Shown: positions 11,052 through 24,330 of the stretch, piece after piece | Position numbering within the stretch: the stretch's first letter is position 1 | How the letters are laid out: the number at the start of each line of letters is the position of its first letter | Assembly (NCBI GenBank): GCA_951804985.1 | Contig: OX638131.1 | Coordinates: 102,444,464-102,508,463, forward strand | Direction: 5' to 3' | DNA: 64,000 bases | Source of the DNA: Dryomyza anilis | Taxonomy: Eukaryota > Arthropoda > Insecta > Diptera > Dryomyzidae | Notes under the pieces: generated by a model | Database searches by the model: none | What the model was told of the DNA's origin: nothing | What the model saw: only the letters and a program-made list of their open reading frames with translations | Made by a program: the position numbers and the translations under genes

Positions 11052-11679
11052 CGAAAGCCTTCAAATTATCATCAAGATCTTCATCACCCCTCACAACTCA
11101 CTCCACCATATTGTTGTGCTTAAAAATAGCTACAAAATAATAGTAGTCGAAAATATAAAAAAAAATCAAATAAATTTTCACAAATATTTAGCGTTAATTT
11201 TCTTCATGTTGCCAAGTCAACGTTTCTTAATAAATAATAAATGAGATAGATATAAAATGATATTAAATGTACAAAAAATACATTACCTTCATTTTACCTA
11301 TAGTATTCGACATTTACAACAATAACAACAACATTTGCAATCATAGCAATAAGCATTAAGTACAATAGCAACTACTAAAAGTAGCAACAGTTGAAATAGA
11401 TTAATACCTCACTTCGGTACTTCTTTGGTCCCATGAGATCCCATGGTAAGTGCAGCAAACTCTATGTGTTCTTCTACACTTTACTGGTTGCAATTAGTGC
11501 CAGCGAGTTTAATTAATAAGGATGCGAATTTTATTCCATTAGGAGTCACATAGTCTTTTTTCATCACAACTTCTACGTAATGTGTGTCTGGAGTGTGGCT
11601 AATTAGAGATTTTAACGCTGTCTGCGAGTTACCGTTCTAGGAAGTCTCACATTCGACAGTCGATGAAACCAAACATTAA
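11052..11679. other. Unique AT-rich segment, no gene seen
   Basis: The mixed-composition stretch at 11410-11650 shows no conserved motif that I recognise and no strong open frame. Confidence 0.45.
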
Positions 11680-13040
11680 AAAAAATTTGAAAAAAATTTA
11701 AATTTTTAGTGAAAATTTGAATTTTTAGTGAAAACTTAAATATAAAGTGAAAAATATAATTTTAAGTGATAAATTAAATTTTTAATAAAAAAATATATTT
11801 TCAGTATTAATGATTTTTAGGTCAAAAATTTAATTTTAAATGCAAATGTTAATTGTAAAATTGAATTTTAAATGAAAAGTTGAAATTTGAGGGAAAACTT
11901 TAATTTTGAGTGGAAAATTAAACATTGAGTGAAAAATTGAATTATGAGTGAAAACTTGAATATTTTAGTGAAAACTTAAAAAAATTTATTTTGAGTGAAA
12001 AATTTAACTTTGAGAAAATAAAATTAATTTTCAGTGAAAATTTGAATTTTTGGTAGAAAAATTTATTTTTGAATGAAAAATTGAATTTTCAGTGAAAAAT
12101 TGAATTATGGTTGAAAATTTTAATTTCGAATAAAAAATGGATTTTGAGTGATAAATAGAATTTTGAGTGAAAAATTAAATTTTGAGTGAAAAATTGAACT
12201 TTGAACGAAATATTAAATTTAGAGTGAAACTTGAATTTTGAGTGAAGTCCTAAAGTTTTAGAGAACATATGAATTTTGAGTGAAAAATTTAATTTGAGTG
12301 AAATATTTAAATTAGAGTGAAAAATTTATATATTAGTGAAAAATATAATTTTGAGTGAAAAATTAAATTTTGGGTGAAAACTTATATTTTGAGTGAAAAA
12401 TTTAAATTTGAGTGAAAATTTAAATTTTGAGTGAAAAATTAAATTAAGAGTGAATAATAGAATTTAAATTTAAGTGAAAAATTTAAATTTGAGTGAAATA
12501 TTAAATTTGAGTGAAAAATTTAATTTTGTGTGAAAAATTTAATTTTGAGTGAAAACTTAAATTTTGAGTGAAAAATTTAATTTTGAGTGAAATACTTAAA
12601 TTTGAGTGAAAAATTAAATTTTGAGTGAAAAATTGAATTTTGAGTGAAAAATTTAAATTTGAGTGAAAAATTTAATTTTGAGTGAAAAATTTAATTTTGA
12701 GTGAAAAATTTAAATTTGAGTGAAAAATTTAAATTTGAGTGAAAAATTTAATTTTGAGTGAAAAATTTAATTTTGAGTGAAAAATTTAAATTTGAGTGAA
12801 AAATTTAAATTTGAGTGAAAAAATTAATTTTGAGTGAAAAATTTAATTTTGAGTGAAAATTTAAATTTTGAGTGAAAAATTTAATTTTGAGTGAAAAATT
12901 TAATTAAGAGTGAAAAATTTAATTTTTAGTGAGAAATTAAATTTTGAGTGAATAATTGAATTTAAATTTAAGCGAAAAATTGAACTTTGAGTGAAAAATT
13001 GAATTTTGAGTAAAAATTCAATTTTTCATTGAAAATTAAA
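11680..13040 (-). repeat. 19-bp array B, reverse orientation, GAGTGAAAAATTTAATTTT subtype
   Basis: The same 19-bp family as array A, but reading as its complement, with GAGTGAAAA in place of TAGTGAAAA in most units. It is purest at 12520-12900, with near-alternating TTTAATTTTGAG and TTTAAATTTGAG units. At the right edge (about 13009-13037) the orientation flips: GAGTAAAAATTCAATTTTTC reads into a forward unit, making a small inverted junction. Confidence 0.92.
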
Positions 13041-14327
13041 TCAAATTATATTTAAAATAATAAAATCTTTTATTTTATAACTAAAATATGTAAAATGTGT
13101 TTTACTATTTTAGCAAAAACTTGCTACAGCTTAATACGCACATGTTCGACACAAACATGTTTTTGTTGTGATAATAAAATAACATTCATACTTTTGTTTT
13201 TATTGCCTATTTTTAGTGCTGTTTTATGCATGTGGCTTTTTTGCAAATAATGTTATGTGTTATTATAGAAATTTGTGTTTTTTTATAGAATTTTGTTTTT
13301 TTTTTTTATAGAAATTTGCATATTTTTTGTGCTTTCTAATGATGTCAATGTTTGTTGTTCAACATTTTGTTTTTATTTCATTCAATGCACCATGTGTTGC
13401 AAAATGTTTCTATAGTGCGTATTTTTTATTTTATTTTATATTTCTATATTTTTGTGTTGTTGGCATAAACTTATTTTTTCTAATTTTTATTTATGACTTT
13501 GGCTGCGTAATAAATGTCAACCGCATGTAACTCAAAATTCTAAATTCGCAGATGCTGTATGGTGGCTTGGGAAAGAAGGGGGTTGGTTCAACGCGTAGCA
13601 CGTTGTATGGAGTAGGAGTTAGAAATGCCGTTGTAGTTGGAGGCAGGTGTTTTATATATAAAAAAAACACCCTACTTTTGTCATAAGGAAATTCAACGTG
13701 CGTCAGCGCGTGTTGCCTTTTTTAGAAATGTTTTTGTGAATTCTTTTTTTTTTTAGAATCCTTTTTTAGAGTCCTATTTCAGTTCTGCTGACTGCATTGC
13801 ACTTGTTACAGGGTTCGAGTATGTTTTGCTGCTTTTATGGTTTGCTTGTTTTTCATTTTGTTGCTGCTAATACTGTTGCCTTACTTTTATTTCATATATT
13901 TTTCACATTTTCCACACATATGCCACAGCCTTGAGCTGCTTTGGGCTGCAAAACAAGATGCTGTTGGTTTTGCAATTAGGTCTGTGGTATTAACAAGATT
14001 TATTGTTGTTTTATATACATATATACTCTATATATGTAATAAATGAGTTTAATGTATATGACTTGAATGCAAGGACATCAGCAGCTGGCAGCTAGTTAAA
14101 AGAATGTCGCTCATACGTCATGCTACACGGCAGCACTGTACAGAGCAGACGTCCTACAAAAGCAGCTATTTGTGAAGTTTAAAATATATTTTGTAATTGT
14201 TTTATATTCTGGATGATATAATAATTATTAAAATATATAATAGTAATATTTTTTTAGTAAAATTAACTCTAATTTAAATTTTTTATATTTTTGATATTTT
14301 TTTTCTTTAATTATTTAAAAATATAAA
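13041..14327. other. Unique segment, no gene seen; hairpin at about 13645-13675
   Basis: Three copies of TTTTATAGAAATTTG-like words lie at about 13262-13320. GGTGTTTTATATATAAAAA followed by AAACACC makes a short hairpin at about 13646-13672. The stretch 13560-13740 has more G and C than its surroundings but no recognisable gene. Confidence 0.45.
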
Positions 14328-14888
14328 TATATAAAAATATAAAAATATAAAAATATAAAAATATAAAAATATAAAAATATAAAAATATAAAAATATAAAA
14401 ATATAAAAATATAAAAATATAAAAATATAAAAATATAAAAATATAAAAATATAAAAATATAAAAATATAAAAATATAAAAATATAAAAATATAAAAATAT
14501 AAAAATATAAAAATATAAAAATATAAAAATATAAAAATATAAAAATATAAAAATATAAAAATATAAAAATATAAAAATATAAAAATATAAAAATATAAAA
14601 ATATAAAAATATAAAAATATAAAAATATAAAAATATAAAAATATAAAAATATAAAAATATAAAAATATAAAAATATAAAAATATAAAAATATAAAAATAT
14701 AAAAATATAAAAATATAAAAATATAAAAATATAAAAATATAAAAATATAAAAATATAAAAATATAAAAATATAAAAATATAAAAATATAAAAATATAAAA
14801 ATATAAAAATATAAAAATATAAAAATATAAAAATATAAAAATATAAAAATATAAAAATATAAATAAATAAAAATATAAAAATATAAAA
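14328..14888. repeat. Homogeneous 8-bp array (TATAAAAA)n, about 65-70 copies
   Basis: Perfect 8-bp repetition runs across about 530 bp with decay only at the two edges. The long open frames across it on the minus strand are artefacts of a unit that lacks stop codons in those frames. A near-identical 15-bp word, GTC(G/A)CTCATACGTCA, lies on each side of the array at 14106-14120 and 14891-14905. Confidence 0.95.
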
Positions 14889-14905
14889 AAGTCACTCATA
14901 CGTCA

Positions 14906-15439
14906 AGTTTTCAAATCACTTTAAATATTTGCAGTAAAAAGCTTCAATGTATCCAATGCCTTATAATTCAAGCACTGCTTTCAGTTCCATGTATTTTGTT
15001 TTCAACATTCATTGCAATTTTCACATTAATTTTAAACTCGGCTGCTCATGGTTGCGCCACTGACGATGTCCATTCACAAAGGCGGCCGTTCCAGTGAAAG
15101 AAGCAGAATATTTGCCGCTTGGTTGAATACAGAAAAGTAGCAGCAAAAACAAAAAAGGCAGCAAAGGAGCAGCAACAGAAAAACCTACCAAACAAACAAT
15201 TGCATAGAAGCTGTATAAGAAACCAAAAGGAGGCCCACAGGCTGAACCAAAAACAAACAGCACAAAAATAAAAATACGGAGAATGGCAACAACATGCACT
15301 ATAACATGTAGTGAAGATGATGTGATATAAAAGCGCAAGCAATGTAGACAATTCTGAAAAAATGCCGTAAAGTCAGGATTTTACAAAACAGCCGCAATGA
15401 ATAGATGAAAAATTACTCATAATTTTCTTAAATTATTCA
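14906..15439. other. Unique segment, no gene seen
   Basis: The composition is balanced at 15040-15330, with A-rich CAGCA words. The overlapping minus-strand open frames there show no domain and look like chance frames. Confidence 0.45.
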
Positions 15440-16905
15440 TCATTTATGAATTTTCTTTTTTAATAAAATTTTCACTGCAAATTTGTATTTTCAATAAAAA
15501 AAAATATTTTTTTACTACAGTATAAATTTTATTTTTCACTTCAAATTTAAGTTTTCACCAAATGGTTCAATTAAATTTAAATTATTTACACAAATTTATT
15601 TTTTAACTCTAAATTAATTTTTAACTAAACTTAAATTCCAATTCTTAATTTATAAAATGAAAATTATAGAAAATTCTAATTTTTTAATCGAAATATAATT
15701 TGTCACTTAAAATTCCAATTTTCACACAATATATTATTTTGTTTTTACTCCAAATACAAATTTTCACTAAAAATTCAATTTTTCAATCAAAATTAATTTT
15801 CTCAGTTAAAATTCATATTTCAACTCAGAATTAAATTTTTCAATCAAAATTAAATTTTTCGCTCAGAATTTAATTTTTCACTCAAAATGAAATTTACCAA
15901 CAGATTAAAATTTTTCATTTAGAGTTCAATTTTTCACACTAAATTTAATTTTTAACTCAAATATTTATTCTCAATACATATCTCGAAAAGGAGAAAAAAT
16001 GTCACTCAAAATTTTAACTCGTAATTCACATTTTCACTCAAAATTCTATTTCGTACTCAAAATACCTTTTCTCACTCAAATACAATGTTTGACTTAAAAT
16101 TCATTCTCTCTCAGAATTATTTAATTTTTGCTCAGAATAAAATATTGCATTCAAAATACAAATTTTCACGCAGAATTAATGTTTTCTTTTAAAATTAAAT
16201 TTTCCACTCAATATTGAATATATCACTTAAAATTAATTTTTTCACTCAATATCAAATTCTTTACTAAAAATAAATACAATTTTGAACTCAAAATTCAATT
16301 TTTAACATAGAATTAAATTTTACTCTAAAAATTCAATGTTTCACTCAAAATTCATTTTTCACTCAAAAATCCATTCTAAATTCAGAAAATAAAATTGAGA
16401 AAAAATGTTTCACTCAAAATTTAATTTTGCACTCAGACAATTATAAAAAATAAATTGTTATTCATTATACATATTTTTCACTCAAAATGAAATTTTTAAC
16501 TCAAAATAGAATTATTAATTCCATATTAAATTTCTCACTCAAAATACATTTTTTTAACTAAAAGTTATATTTGTTCACTCAAAATTTAAATTTTCACCTA
16601 ATATTTAAATTTTCACTCAATTAAAAATTCACTCAAAAAATTTTACACTCAAAAAAGAAAGTTTCACTCAAAATACAATTTTTCACTCAAAAAAGAAATT
16701 TTCACTCAAAATACAATTTTTCACTCAAAATACAAATTTTCAATCAAAATACAAATTTTCACTCAAAATAAAATTTTACACTCAAAAAAGAAATTTTTAC
16801 TCAAAATACAATTTTTCACTCAAAAAAGAAATTTTCACTCAAAATACAATTTTTCACTCAAAATACAAATTTTCACTCAAAATAAAATTTGTCACTCATA
16901 TTATG
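15440..16905 (+). repeat. 19-bp array C, forward, CACTCAAAATNNAATTTTT subtype, with higher-order repeat
   Basis: Units are strongly diverged on the left and regular on the right. From 16641, seven successive units (variants AAAAAAGAAA, AAATACAATT, AAATACAAAT, AAATAAAATT in fixed order) are followed at 16774, 133 bp or 7 x 19 later, by the same series with one unit missing, ending near 16895. This is a small higher-order repeat like those of true satellites. Confidence 0.9.
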
Positions 16906-18409
16906 CGAAATTTAGATATTTTGCATCTATGATGAATTTAGAAATCAATAAATTATGCAGTTGCTACAATATCCAAGTATTTGTAAAACTTTATACATTT
17001 TATACACCGATATTTATCAGCTTTCGCCATTCTGATTGGAGTATTTTCCTTAAAGTCCATTGCAACATAATTCAAACTGCAAATCATCGCTAGGACGATG
17101 TCCTTTTGCTGAAGCAAATTCTACAATTTTATTATGATACAACATAAAAAACTTTAACTGCTGCTCTACTTTTTTGGGCAAATTTCGGGCAAGTTTTATA
17201 AAGTTGTAAAGAGTTTGTACTTCTTTGTTTTATTTATTCAAAAATTTTTTTTTTTTTTTTTGTAAAATTTATTTTTGTTGCTTTGCTAAAACTCACCAAA
17301 TACCTTTCAACATTTTTATTCACTTTTCCGCTGTCATATTTAGCAAAAGCAACCCCTTAATTGCAGCCTCCACAAAGGACATTGGCAGCATACTGTACAA
17401 AATCCTTTTATTTTTTTGTTGTTGTTTTAATTTTATTTTTTCAAGTAAACTTTTGCGTCATTTTCTTTGCGCGCTCTGGCGGGAATTTTTACGGCCAACT
17501 TTAAAGCCAGCTCACAAATCTTATCAGCTGCACGCACCGTACATCCAGCGAGCCAGCCAGTCAGGCAGGCGGGCGTGCAGGATATCCTTGGACAGATATC
17601 CTTTGGCGCACAAGTTGCAGGGCTTCGTCTGCATCAGAAGCAGCAGCAGCAGCTACTCCTGTTTAGTTCTAAAAGTTGGCATTTTTGACGCAAGTTTCAT
17701 TTAATGCAACGTAGCTTTAAATTGTTGCGAGCTCTGCATGTGAAGGGTGTTTGAATGGAAGGTCCTTCAACAAACGCCCACACTTAATCCGCAATCTGCG
17801 CGTTGCTAGCTCGCTCGCTTACTTTGGTCATTACCGTGCATGCCGTAATTTGCTTTGAGTATTAATTAAAAAATTTTATATCAATAATTTTGCAGCGTGT
17901 TTTTTCGGTTCTTAGTGTCCTTTTACTTTGCGTCCTCTTTTCCATTTTTTGATCCTTTTTTTTAGTGTACCTTTCTGCATCCTTTGCAGCTACTACTTCT
18001 ATTAGTACTGCTGCTGCTGCAGCTCAGTAGAAAACTTTTAATTGAAACTTATAATCCGACTTTCAAGGATTTTTCATACTTTCTTTCTTTATTTTTAGCA
18101 TCTTGCTTTTCATGTATTTCACTAGTTTGTTGCCAGTTTTCTTTTTACGCACAGTTTTTATATTTTTGTATTTGAATTATTTCTTGTTTGGCTCCCTCTC
18201 TTTGGTGGCACTTTTGATGAGTTTAATTGGTGCAAATTTAAGTTCGTTTTACACAGTTTTAACCACTTTATAAGGTTAATCAAAAATATTTTTTTGAGTT
18301 CGTTTCTTTAGGGTGGATTTTCATTTTTCAAATAACGGTCTCTGTGTGAATGTTGCAGACAAATTTTATTTATTAAAAAATTAAATAAAGTTGACTCCAA
18401 TTGAATTAA
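16906..18409. other. Unique segment with a GC-richer island at 17460-17830, no gene recognised
   Basis: The island contains (CAG)n at about 17638-17655 and GCCAGCCAGTCAGGCAGGCG-like words. Open frames over 17225-17704 have no recognisable domain. This could be a regulatory or conserved intronic island, but nothing in the sequence proves that. Confidence 0.45.
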
Positions 18410-20605
18410 ATTGAAAATAAAAATTCACTCAAAATTCAAATTTTTATAAAAATTCGATAAAATCAAAATGTTGGCACAAAATTCAATATTTCACTCAATA
18501 TTATTTTTTATTTACTCAAAATTAAATTTTCAAAACAAAATTTAAATGTTCACTCTAAATAAAATTTACTAAACATAATTAAATTTTACACTCAAAATAA
18601 AGTGTTCACTTAAGTGTAAAATTTTCACTCAAAATATATTTTTTTATTCAAAATACAATTTTTCAATAAAAATACAAATTTTCAATCAAAACAAATTTTC
18701 AAAATACAATTTTTCACTCAAAATAAAATCTTTCACTCAAAATACAAATTTTCACTCAGTATTATATATTTCTCAAATAAAATTGAATTTTGCACTCAAT
18801 ATTAATTTTTTCACTCTATATTTAATTTTTCATTTAAAATTCATTTTTTCACTAAAAATTCAATTTTTTACTCAAAATTATTATTTTCACTCAAATTCAA
18901 ATTTTCGCCCAAAATTCATTTTTTCACTCAAATTTACTTTTTCACTCAAAATTAAATTTATCATTCAAATTAAATATTTACTCAAAATAAATATATTCAC
19001 TTAAAATTAAATATTTCACTGAAAGTTATATATTTTATTCAAAACTATTTTTTTCACGCAAAATTAAAAATTCACTGAAAGTGCATTAGTTTTTCCATGA
19101 AAGTTAAATACTAAAATTTTGTCTAAAATCAAATTTTTTACAGAAAATTGAATTTTTCAAAAATATAATTTCAATATTCACACTGAATTAAATATTTTAA
19201 TCAAATTTAAAACTTTTACTTAGAAGTAGACTTTTTTTTACTCACAATTAAATTGTTCATTCAATATTGAATTTTTCACAAAAAAAAAAAAAATGTTTCA
19301 CTCAAAATTAAATTTTCACTCTAAATTAAATTTTTCACCCTAAATTGAATTTTTCACTTAAAGTTAAATTTTTCACTCAAAATTGAACTTTGCAATCAAA
19401 ATTAAAATGTTCACTCAAAATTAAATTTTTACTCAATTTACTTTCAAATGTTCACTAAACATTATTTTTGTCAATCAAAATTCAAATTTTCAATCAAAAT
19501 TTAATTTTTCACTAAAAATTAAAATTTTCACTGAAAATTCATTTTTTCACTAAAATTTTAATTTTTCACTTAATATTCAATTTTTCATTAAAAATTCAAT
19601 TTTTCACTCAAAATTCCATTTTTCAATCAAAATTTCAATTTTTCACTTAATATTCAATTTTTCATTAAAAATTCAATTTTTCACTCAAAATTCAATTTTT
19701 CACTCAAAATTCAATTTTTCACTCAAAATTCAATTTTTCACTCAAATTTCAATTTTTCACTCAAAATTCAATTTTTCACTCAATATTCAATTTTGCACTA
19801 AAAATTAATTTTTACTCAGAATTATATATTTCTCAAACAAAATTTAATTTTACACTTAATATTAAATTTTTTACTCTATATTTTCATTTAAAATTCAATT
19901 TTTTTACTCCAAATTATTTTTTTCACTCATATTTAAAATTTTACTCTAAATTAAATTTTTGACTCAAATTTATTTTTTCACTCAAATTTAATTTTTCACT
20001 CATACTAAAAAATTCACTCAAAATTTAATGAAGAATTGAAGATTTTACTAAAATCAAACTTTTTTACAGAAAATTTAATTTTTCAAAAAATATTTCAACC
20101 TAATTTAAAATATTCACTTTAAAGTAGAAATTTTTTAATCACAATTAAATGGTTCACTCAAAATAACTTTTTTCACTCAAAATAGAATTTTTCACTCAAA
20201 ATAGAATTTTGCACTCAAAATAAAGTTTTTCACTCAAATTAAATTTTATTTAAAATTAAATCTTTCACTCAAAATAATTTTTTTTACTTGAAATTAAAAA
20301 TTTTCCCTCAAAATTCAATTTTTCACTTAAAGTTGAATTTTTCACTCAAAATTAAACTTTGCAATCAAAATTAATTCTTTCACTCAAAATTAAATTTTTA
20401 CTCAATTTACTTTCAAATTTTCACTAAAAATTATTTATTTCACTAAAAATTAAATTTTTCACTGAAAATAAAATTTTTCACTAAAAATTCAATTTTTTAA
20501 AAAAATTAAATATTTCACTCAAAGTAAATGTTTGACTGAAAATTAAATTTTTCGTTTAAAATTCAATTCGTACTCAAAATCCAATTTTTCACTCAACATT
20601 CATAT
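18410..20605 (+). repeat. 19-bp array D, forward, with a ~1-kb tandem duplication
   Basis: About 2.2 kb of CACTCAAAATTNAATTTTT units. A marked series near 19392 (GCAATCAAAATTA followed by TTTTTACTCAATTTACTTTC) recurs at 20361, 969 bp or 51 x 19 later. Another landmark, TTATATATTTCTCAAA, occurs near 18762 and 19822. The array therefore holds a diverged tandem duplication of about 1 kb on top of the 19-bp period. Confidence 0.9.
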
Positions 20606-21424
20606 ATGCTTGCACCTGTTTTATTCGCTTTCTTTAAACTTTTTAGTTTCTTGCACACAGACACGCAACAAAAATGTATTAATTTATATCAAAAACTTGG
20701 TATTTTGCTTGCAGCAAGAACTACAATGAAAACAGTGAAGTTGAAAGTAAAATATAAACTACGAATCATATGAACAAAAAGCAGTAATAAAGAATAAAGC
20801 CAAACAACACTTGGCTGTCAAGGTTCTGCGATGGCAAAAAGTCATGCAAAGAAATGCATGAAAAGTACAAAAGATATAGATTTATTTTAAAATATAAAAT
20901 AAGTTTCAAAATTAAGGTTAGAAATATATAGAAAGTATAAATGGCACAAAAATATATAATAAATAAAATAAAAAAACATTTATTTAAAAAAAGAAATACT
21001 TATCACAGACAAAAACGTCCGTTACACAAAATAATTGGAACGGAATGAGTGCAACCAACAACGTGCTGTGAGTGACGAAGAGTGAAGATTTCACTTTATA
21101 AATGTTGGCCACTTCAGAAAAGTTTTCTATTTCGTATCTGCTATAAGCGTTAAATGACGATGTTTTTGTTTATGCGCTAAAACTGTATTTAAAACGGTAC
21201 TATTTAAATTAGTTATCGTGTTTTATTAAAATATTTAAATAAATATAAATTAAAGTACATATAAGTGAAAAATATTATTTACGCATTGAAATATTAAAGA
21301 ATTTTAAAAACAAATGTAAGATCAATCAGTAAAGATCTCGCCACATAAGAGCTCAGCAAACTTTTTGGGGAATACAGTTTTTAAGAAAGTAACCAAAAAA
21401 TATTTAAAATATATATAAAACGAG
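20606..21424. other. Unique AT-rich segment, no gene seen
   Basis: I see no conserved motif or long open frame. Confidence 0.45.
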
Positions 21425-22180
21425 TTGGGAAAGTTAGGTCACATGGGTAAGTACGATCACATGGGGCGGATTTTTATAGTCGGTCGGGCCCGACTATGGA
21501 ATACCCTACACCTTTGGTGGGGATATTAACCCTCAGAATATTATTCATATATCAGAAATTTACGTCTTATATCCCCATAAATTAAAAAATTATATTAAGT
21601 ATAAAAAACTAAAAAAAAAATTTGAAAAATGTAATTGGGCGGACCACGCCTATATTTAAAATTTTGAAAGGCTAATATTTCATAGATTTGATTTTAATAA
21701 TTTACGGATCAAATTCCCACTATGAAAACCTGGAAAATAATGAAAAAAAAAGTGGGCGGATCACGCCCATTTTTGGACCACATATTTTAAGGTGAATTCT
21801 AACAATACCTTTTAAATTTTATAACTATACCTTGAATACTTTTCGAGTTCTTAGTTCCGAAAAAGTTATATAAAAGTGACTTGTATGGGAGGTGGGCGTG
21901 TCCGTTCACTGATTTGGCTCATTTTCAAACTCAGTTCCTACTTTTGGCAAAAATATATTGAGACGAAATTTCATCGCATTCTGATCAGTATTTCTCAAGT
22001 TATTCTGTATTCGAACAGCTAGACGGACAGACAGACAGACGGACATGGCTAAACGGACTCGGGTAGTGATGCTGATCAAGAATATATATACTTTTCCATA
22101 CCGGACACGCCTCCTAAGGGGCGTTACAATATATGCACAAAGTTAATATACCCTGTACCTCATAGGTGTAGAGTATAAAA
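21425..22180 (+). mobile_element. DINE-1/mini-me-like non-autonomous Helitron relative, copy A
   Basis: Near the 5' end a short inverted repeat AGTCGG...CCGACT (about 21478-21496) is followed by ATACCCTACACC. Near the 3' end a (GTCY)n tract (GACGGACAGACAGACAGACG, about 22022-22043) precedes a core with ATCAAGAATATATATACTTT. The 3' end is a hairpin (ATACCCTGTACC paired with GGTGTAGAGTAT) running into AAAA. These are the landmarks of DINE-1/mini-me elements of flies, which belong to the Helentron branch of rolling-circle transposons and carry no transposase. The start is set by a block shared with copy B, GTTGGGAAAGTTAGGTCACA. Outer borders are approximate. Confidence 0.8.
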
Positions 22181-23334
22181 ATACAAATTACATAGTGACG
22201 GCAATTAGGTGCACATTAATTTGCATGGTATGTAATATCGACATAGGTGTTGAAATAAGAATTATATGTGTTTTAATAATTATGAAAAATCACATGACTA
22301 AAATCATTACAAATCTATAAAGAATACAATAATAAATCATTTTATTTAACAAAAATACTTGGACAGATTTAAAATTTTATTTTTTTTGCGTTCAAAGTTA
22401 AACATTTTCCTATAGTTTCGGAATTTCGTAGATGTACTTTACAGCAGTTTTATTAAAATTTGAGTATTAATTAAATATTATTGACAGCAACTTTGTAATA
22501 CCAGACATACAAAATATTCAATGCATTTTTAATCTACTAATTTAACAAATTTTTCTGACGTCCTCAAAAATGTGCAACTTTCGCGAAATTCTTCGTTCAA
22601 AATTGACATCAAGAGCGGAACTTGCACAGGTGGCTTTAATTAAAATGAAGAGCTCACAACAGCAGACACATGAGCAGGCTGCAAAAAGTAGCTACTTAAA
22701 CAAAAAAAAAAAAAAAATAAAAAAATGAAAAAATAAAATAAGAAAAAAAAATGGAAAATTACACGAAAAGTTAACAAAAAAAAACTTCTGTTAAAAAATA
22801 AATGCTTAAAAAGCAGCTACTGTAACCTAACCAAGGAAAGCAGCTGCTTTTTAATAAAATAACATTTCGTTGCCTGACTACACTAAACAAAAAATTTCAC
22901 AATATAAACAAAAAGTTTCAAAATTTTACAAAAAAAAAAAAAACTTAAAGTTGTAACTAAAAGAAAAAATTATAAATACAAAAACAGAAAACTTAAAAAG
23001 AATAAAATAAAAAAAAGAAAACAATTTAAAAATTCAAAAAATAATAAGCAGAAAAAAACATAAATAAACAAAAAAGACACAAAAAGATAACAAATGGTAT
23101 AGAAAAAAGACAATGCTGCGAGACGATTTGCTTTCGTTGTCAGTCATAGCATCTTTGCTGTATGCTTTTGAGTGGCGTTCACCGAACACATGCTCAACAG
23201 CAGCAACAACAAAGTGCATACCACAATATACTCTTCGTTGGTTGTTGTTGCTAATATTATTGTTGTTGTTTTGGTTGCACCTGGAATGTCGACGACAAAA
23301 ATGCGTTACAGCAAAAATACGGAAAAAATAAGAA
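22181..23334. other. A-rich unique segment; short hairpin 22808-22851
   Basis: AAAAAGCAGCT and AGCTGCTTTTT pair as an 11-bp stem around a ~20-nt loop. The stretch 23110-23300 is more balanced but holds no recognisable gene. Confidence 0.5.
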
Positions 23335-24060
23335 GAAAAAAAATAAAATAGGAACTATGAGAAATACTAGATACTAGAAAAATAACAAAATATAGGAAAA
23401 GTTCAAAATAACTGAGAATCAACAAAATATGTGAAAAAAGGAAATATAGGAAAAAGTAAAGAAAATAATAAAATATTGTAAAAACCAACATATAAAAAAC
23501 AAAATGTGGGTAAAAGAATTAAATAAGTGAGAATCAACAAATTATGTGAAAAAAAGAAATATAGGAAAATGTGAAAAAATTACCAAGTATGGGGGAAAAC
23601 CACATAAAAAAAAACCAACATGGGTAAAAGAATTGAATAAGTGAGAATCTACAAAATATGTGAAAAAAGTAAATATAGGAAAAAGTGATAAATACAAAAT
23701 ATGGGGAAAAATAACAAGGTATTAAAACCAAATAAATGGAAAATGTACAAATGTAGAAAACAAAACAAAACGTCAACAATATATTGGAAACGGTACGAAA
23801 TAAGTGAGAACAACAAATTATGAGAAAGAAGGATATATGAAAGGAACAAAATATGGGAAAATTAACAATATAAGGGAAAAAATGAAAAAATATGTGTAAA
23901 GAAACAAAATATCAACAAAAGATTGGTAACAGTACAATATATAGAAAACATAACATAATATTTGGATTAGGCGTATAATAGCTTTATATGAAACATATTT
24001 TATAAACGTTGATAGTTTGTTGAAACAGTATTGAAATTTCCCAACAGAGGATATATACAA
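23335..24060. repeat. A-rich degenerate repeat (CAAAATATGGGAAAA theme) with ~115-bp higher-order unit
   Basis: Words like ACAAAATATGGGAAAA recur throughout. A longer series, ATAAGTGAGAATCAAC then ATATGTGAAAAAA then AAATATAGGAAAA, starts near 23410, 23526, 23640 and 23800. The first three spacings are about 115 bp, so there is a larger tandem unit over the short words. The same theme continues at 25085-25200 and 26790-27580. Confidence 0.65.
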
Positions 24061-24330
24061 TTTTTTAGTTTATTTCTCTTTGGAGACGTCATTTCAATCC
24101 ATTTTTAAATTGTTAGATTTGGGTACTAAAACGCGAACTGTGAGGTCCCAGCGATTCGATTTGCCATATTCGCATTCAGCTGAAAATTCTTCATTTCATC
24201 CAATAGAGCATTTTAAAGGGGTTGAAGTTTTCTCGATTTGAAATAATGCAAATCTGTGGGCAGTCTAATGGGGAATATCAAAATATATGGAAATAAAAAT
24301 TTAAAAAATTTGGGAAAACAATATAAAACA

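Noticed and set aside
13805..13825. GGGTTCGAG as a tRNA B box
   Set aside because: No A box or cloverleaf can be formed upstream.
14311..14899. Two 194-codon minus-strand frames over the 8-bp array
   Set aside because: These are repeat-driven open frames of extreme composition.
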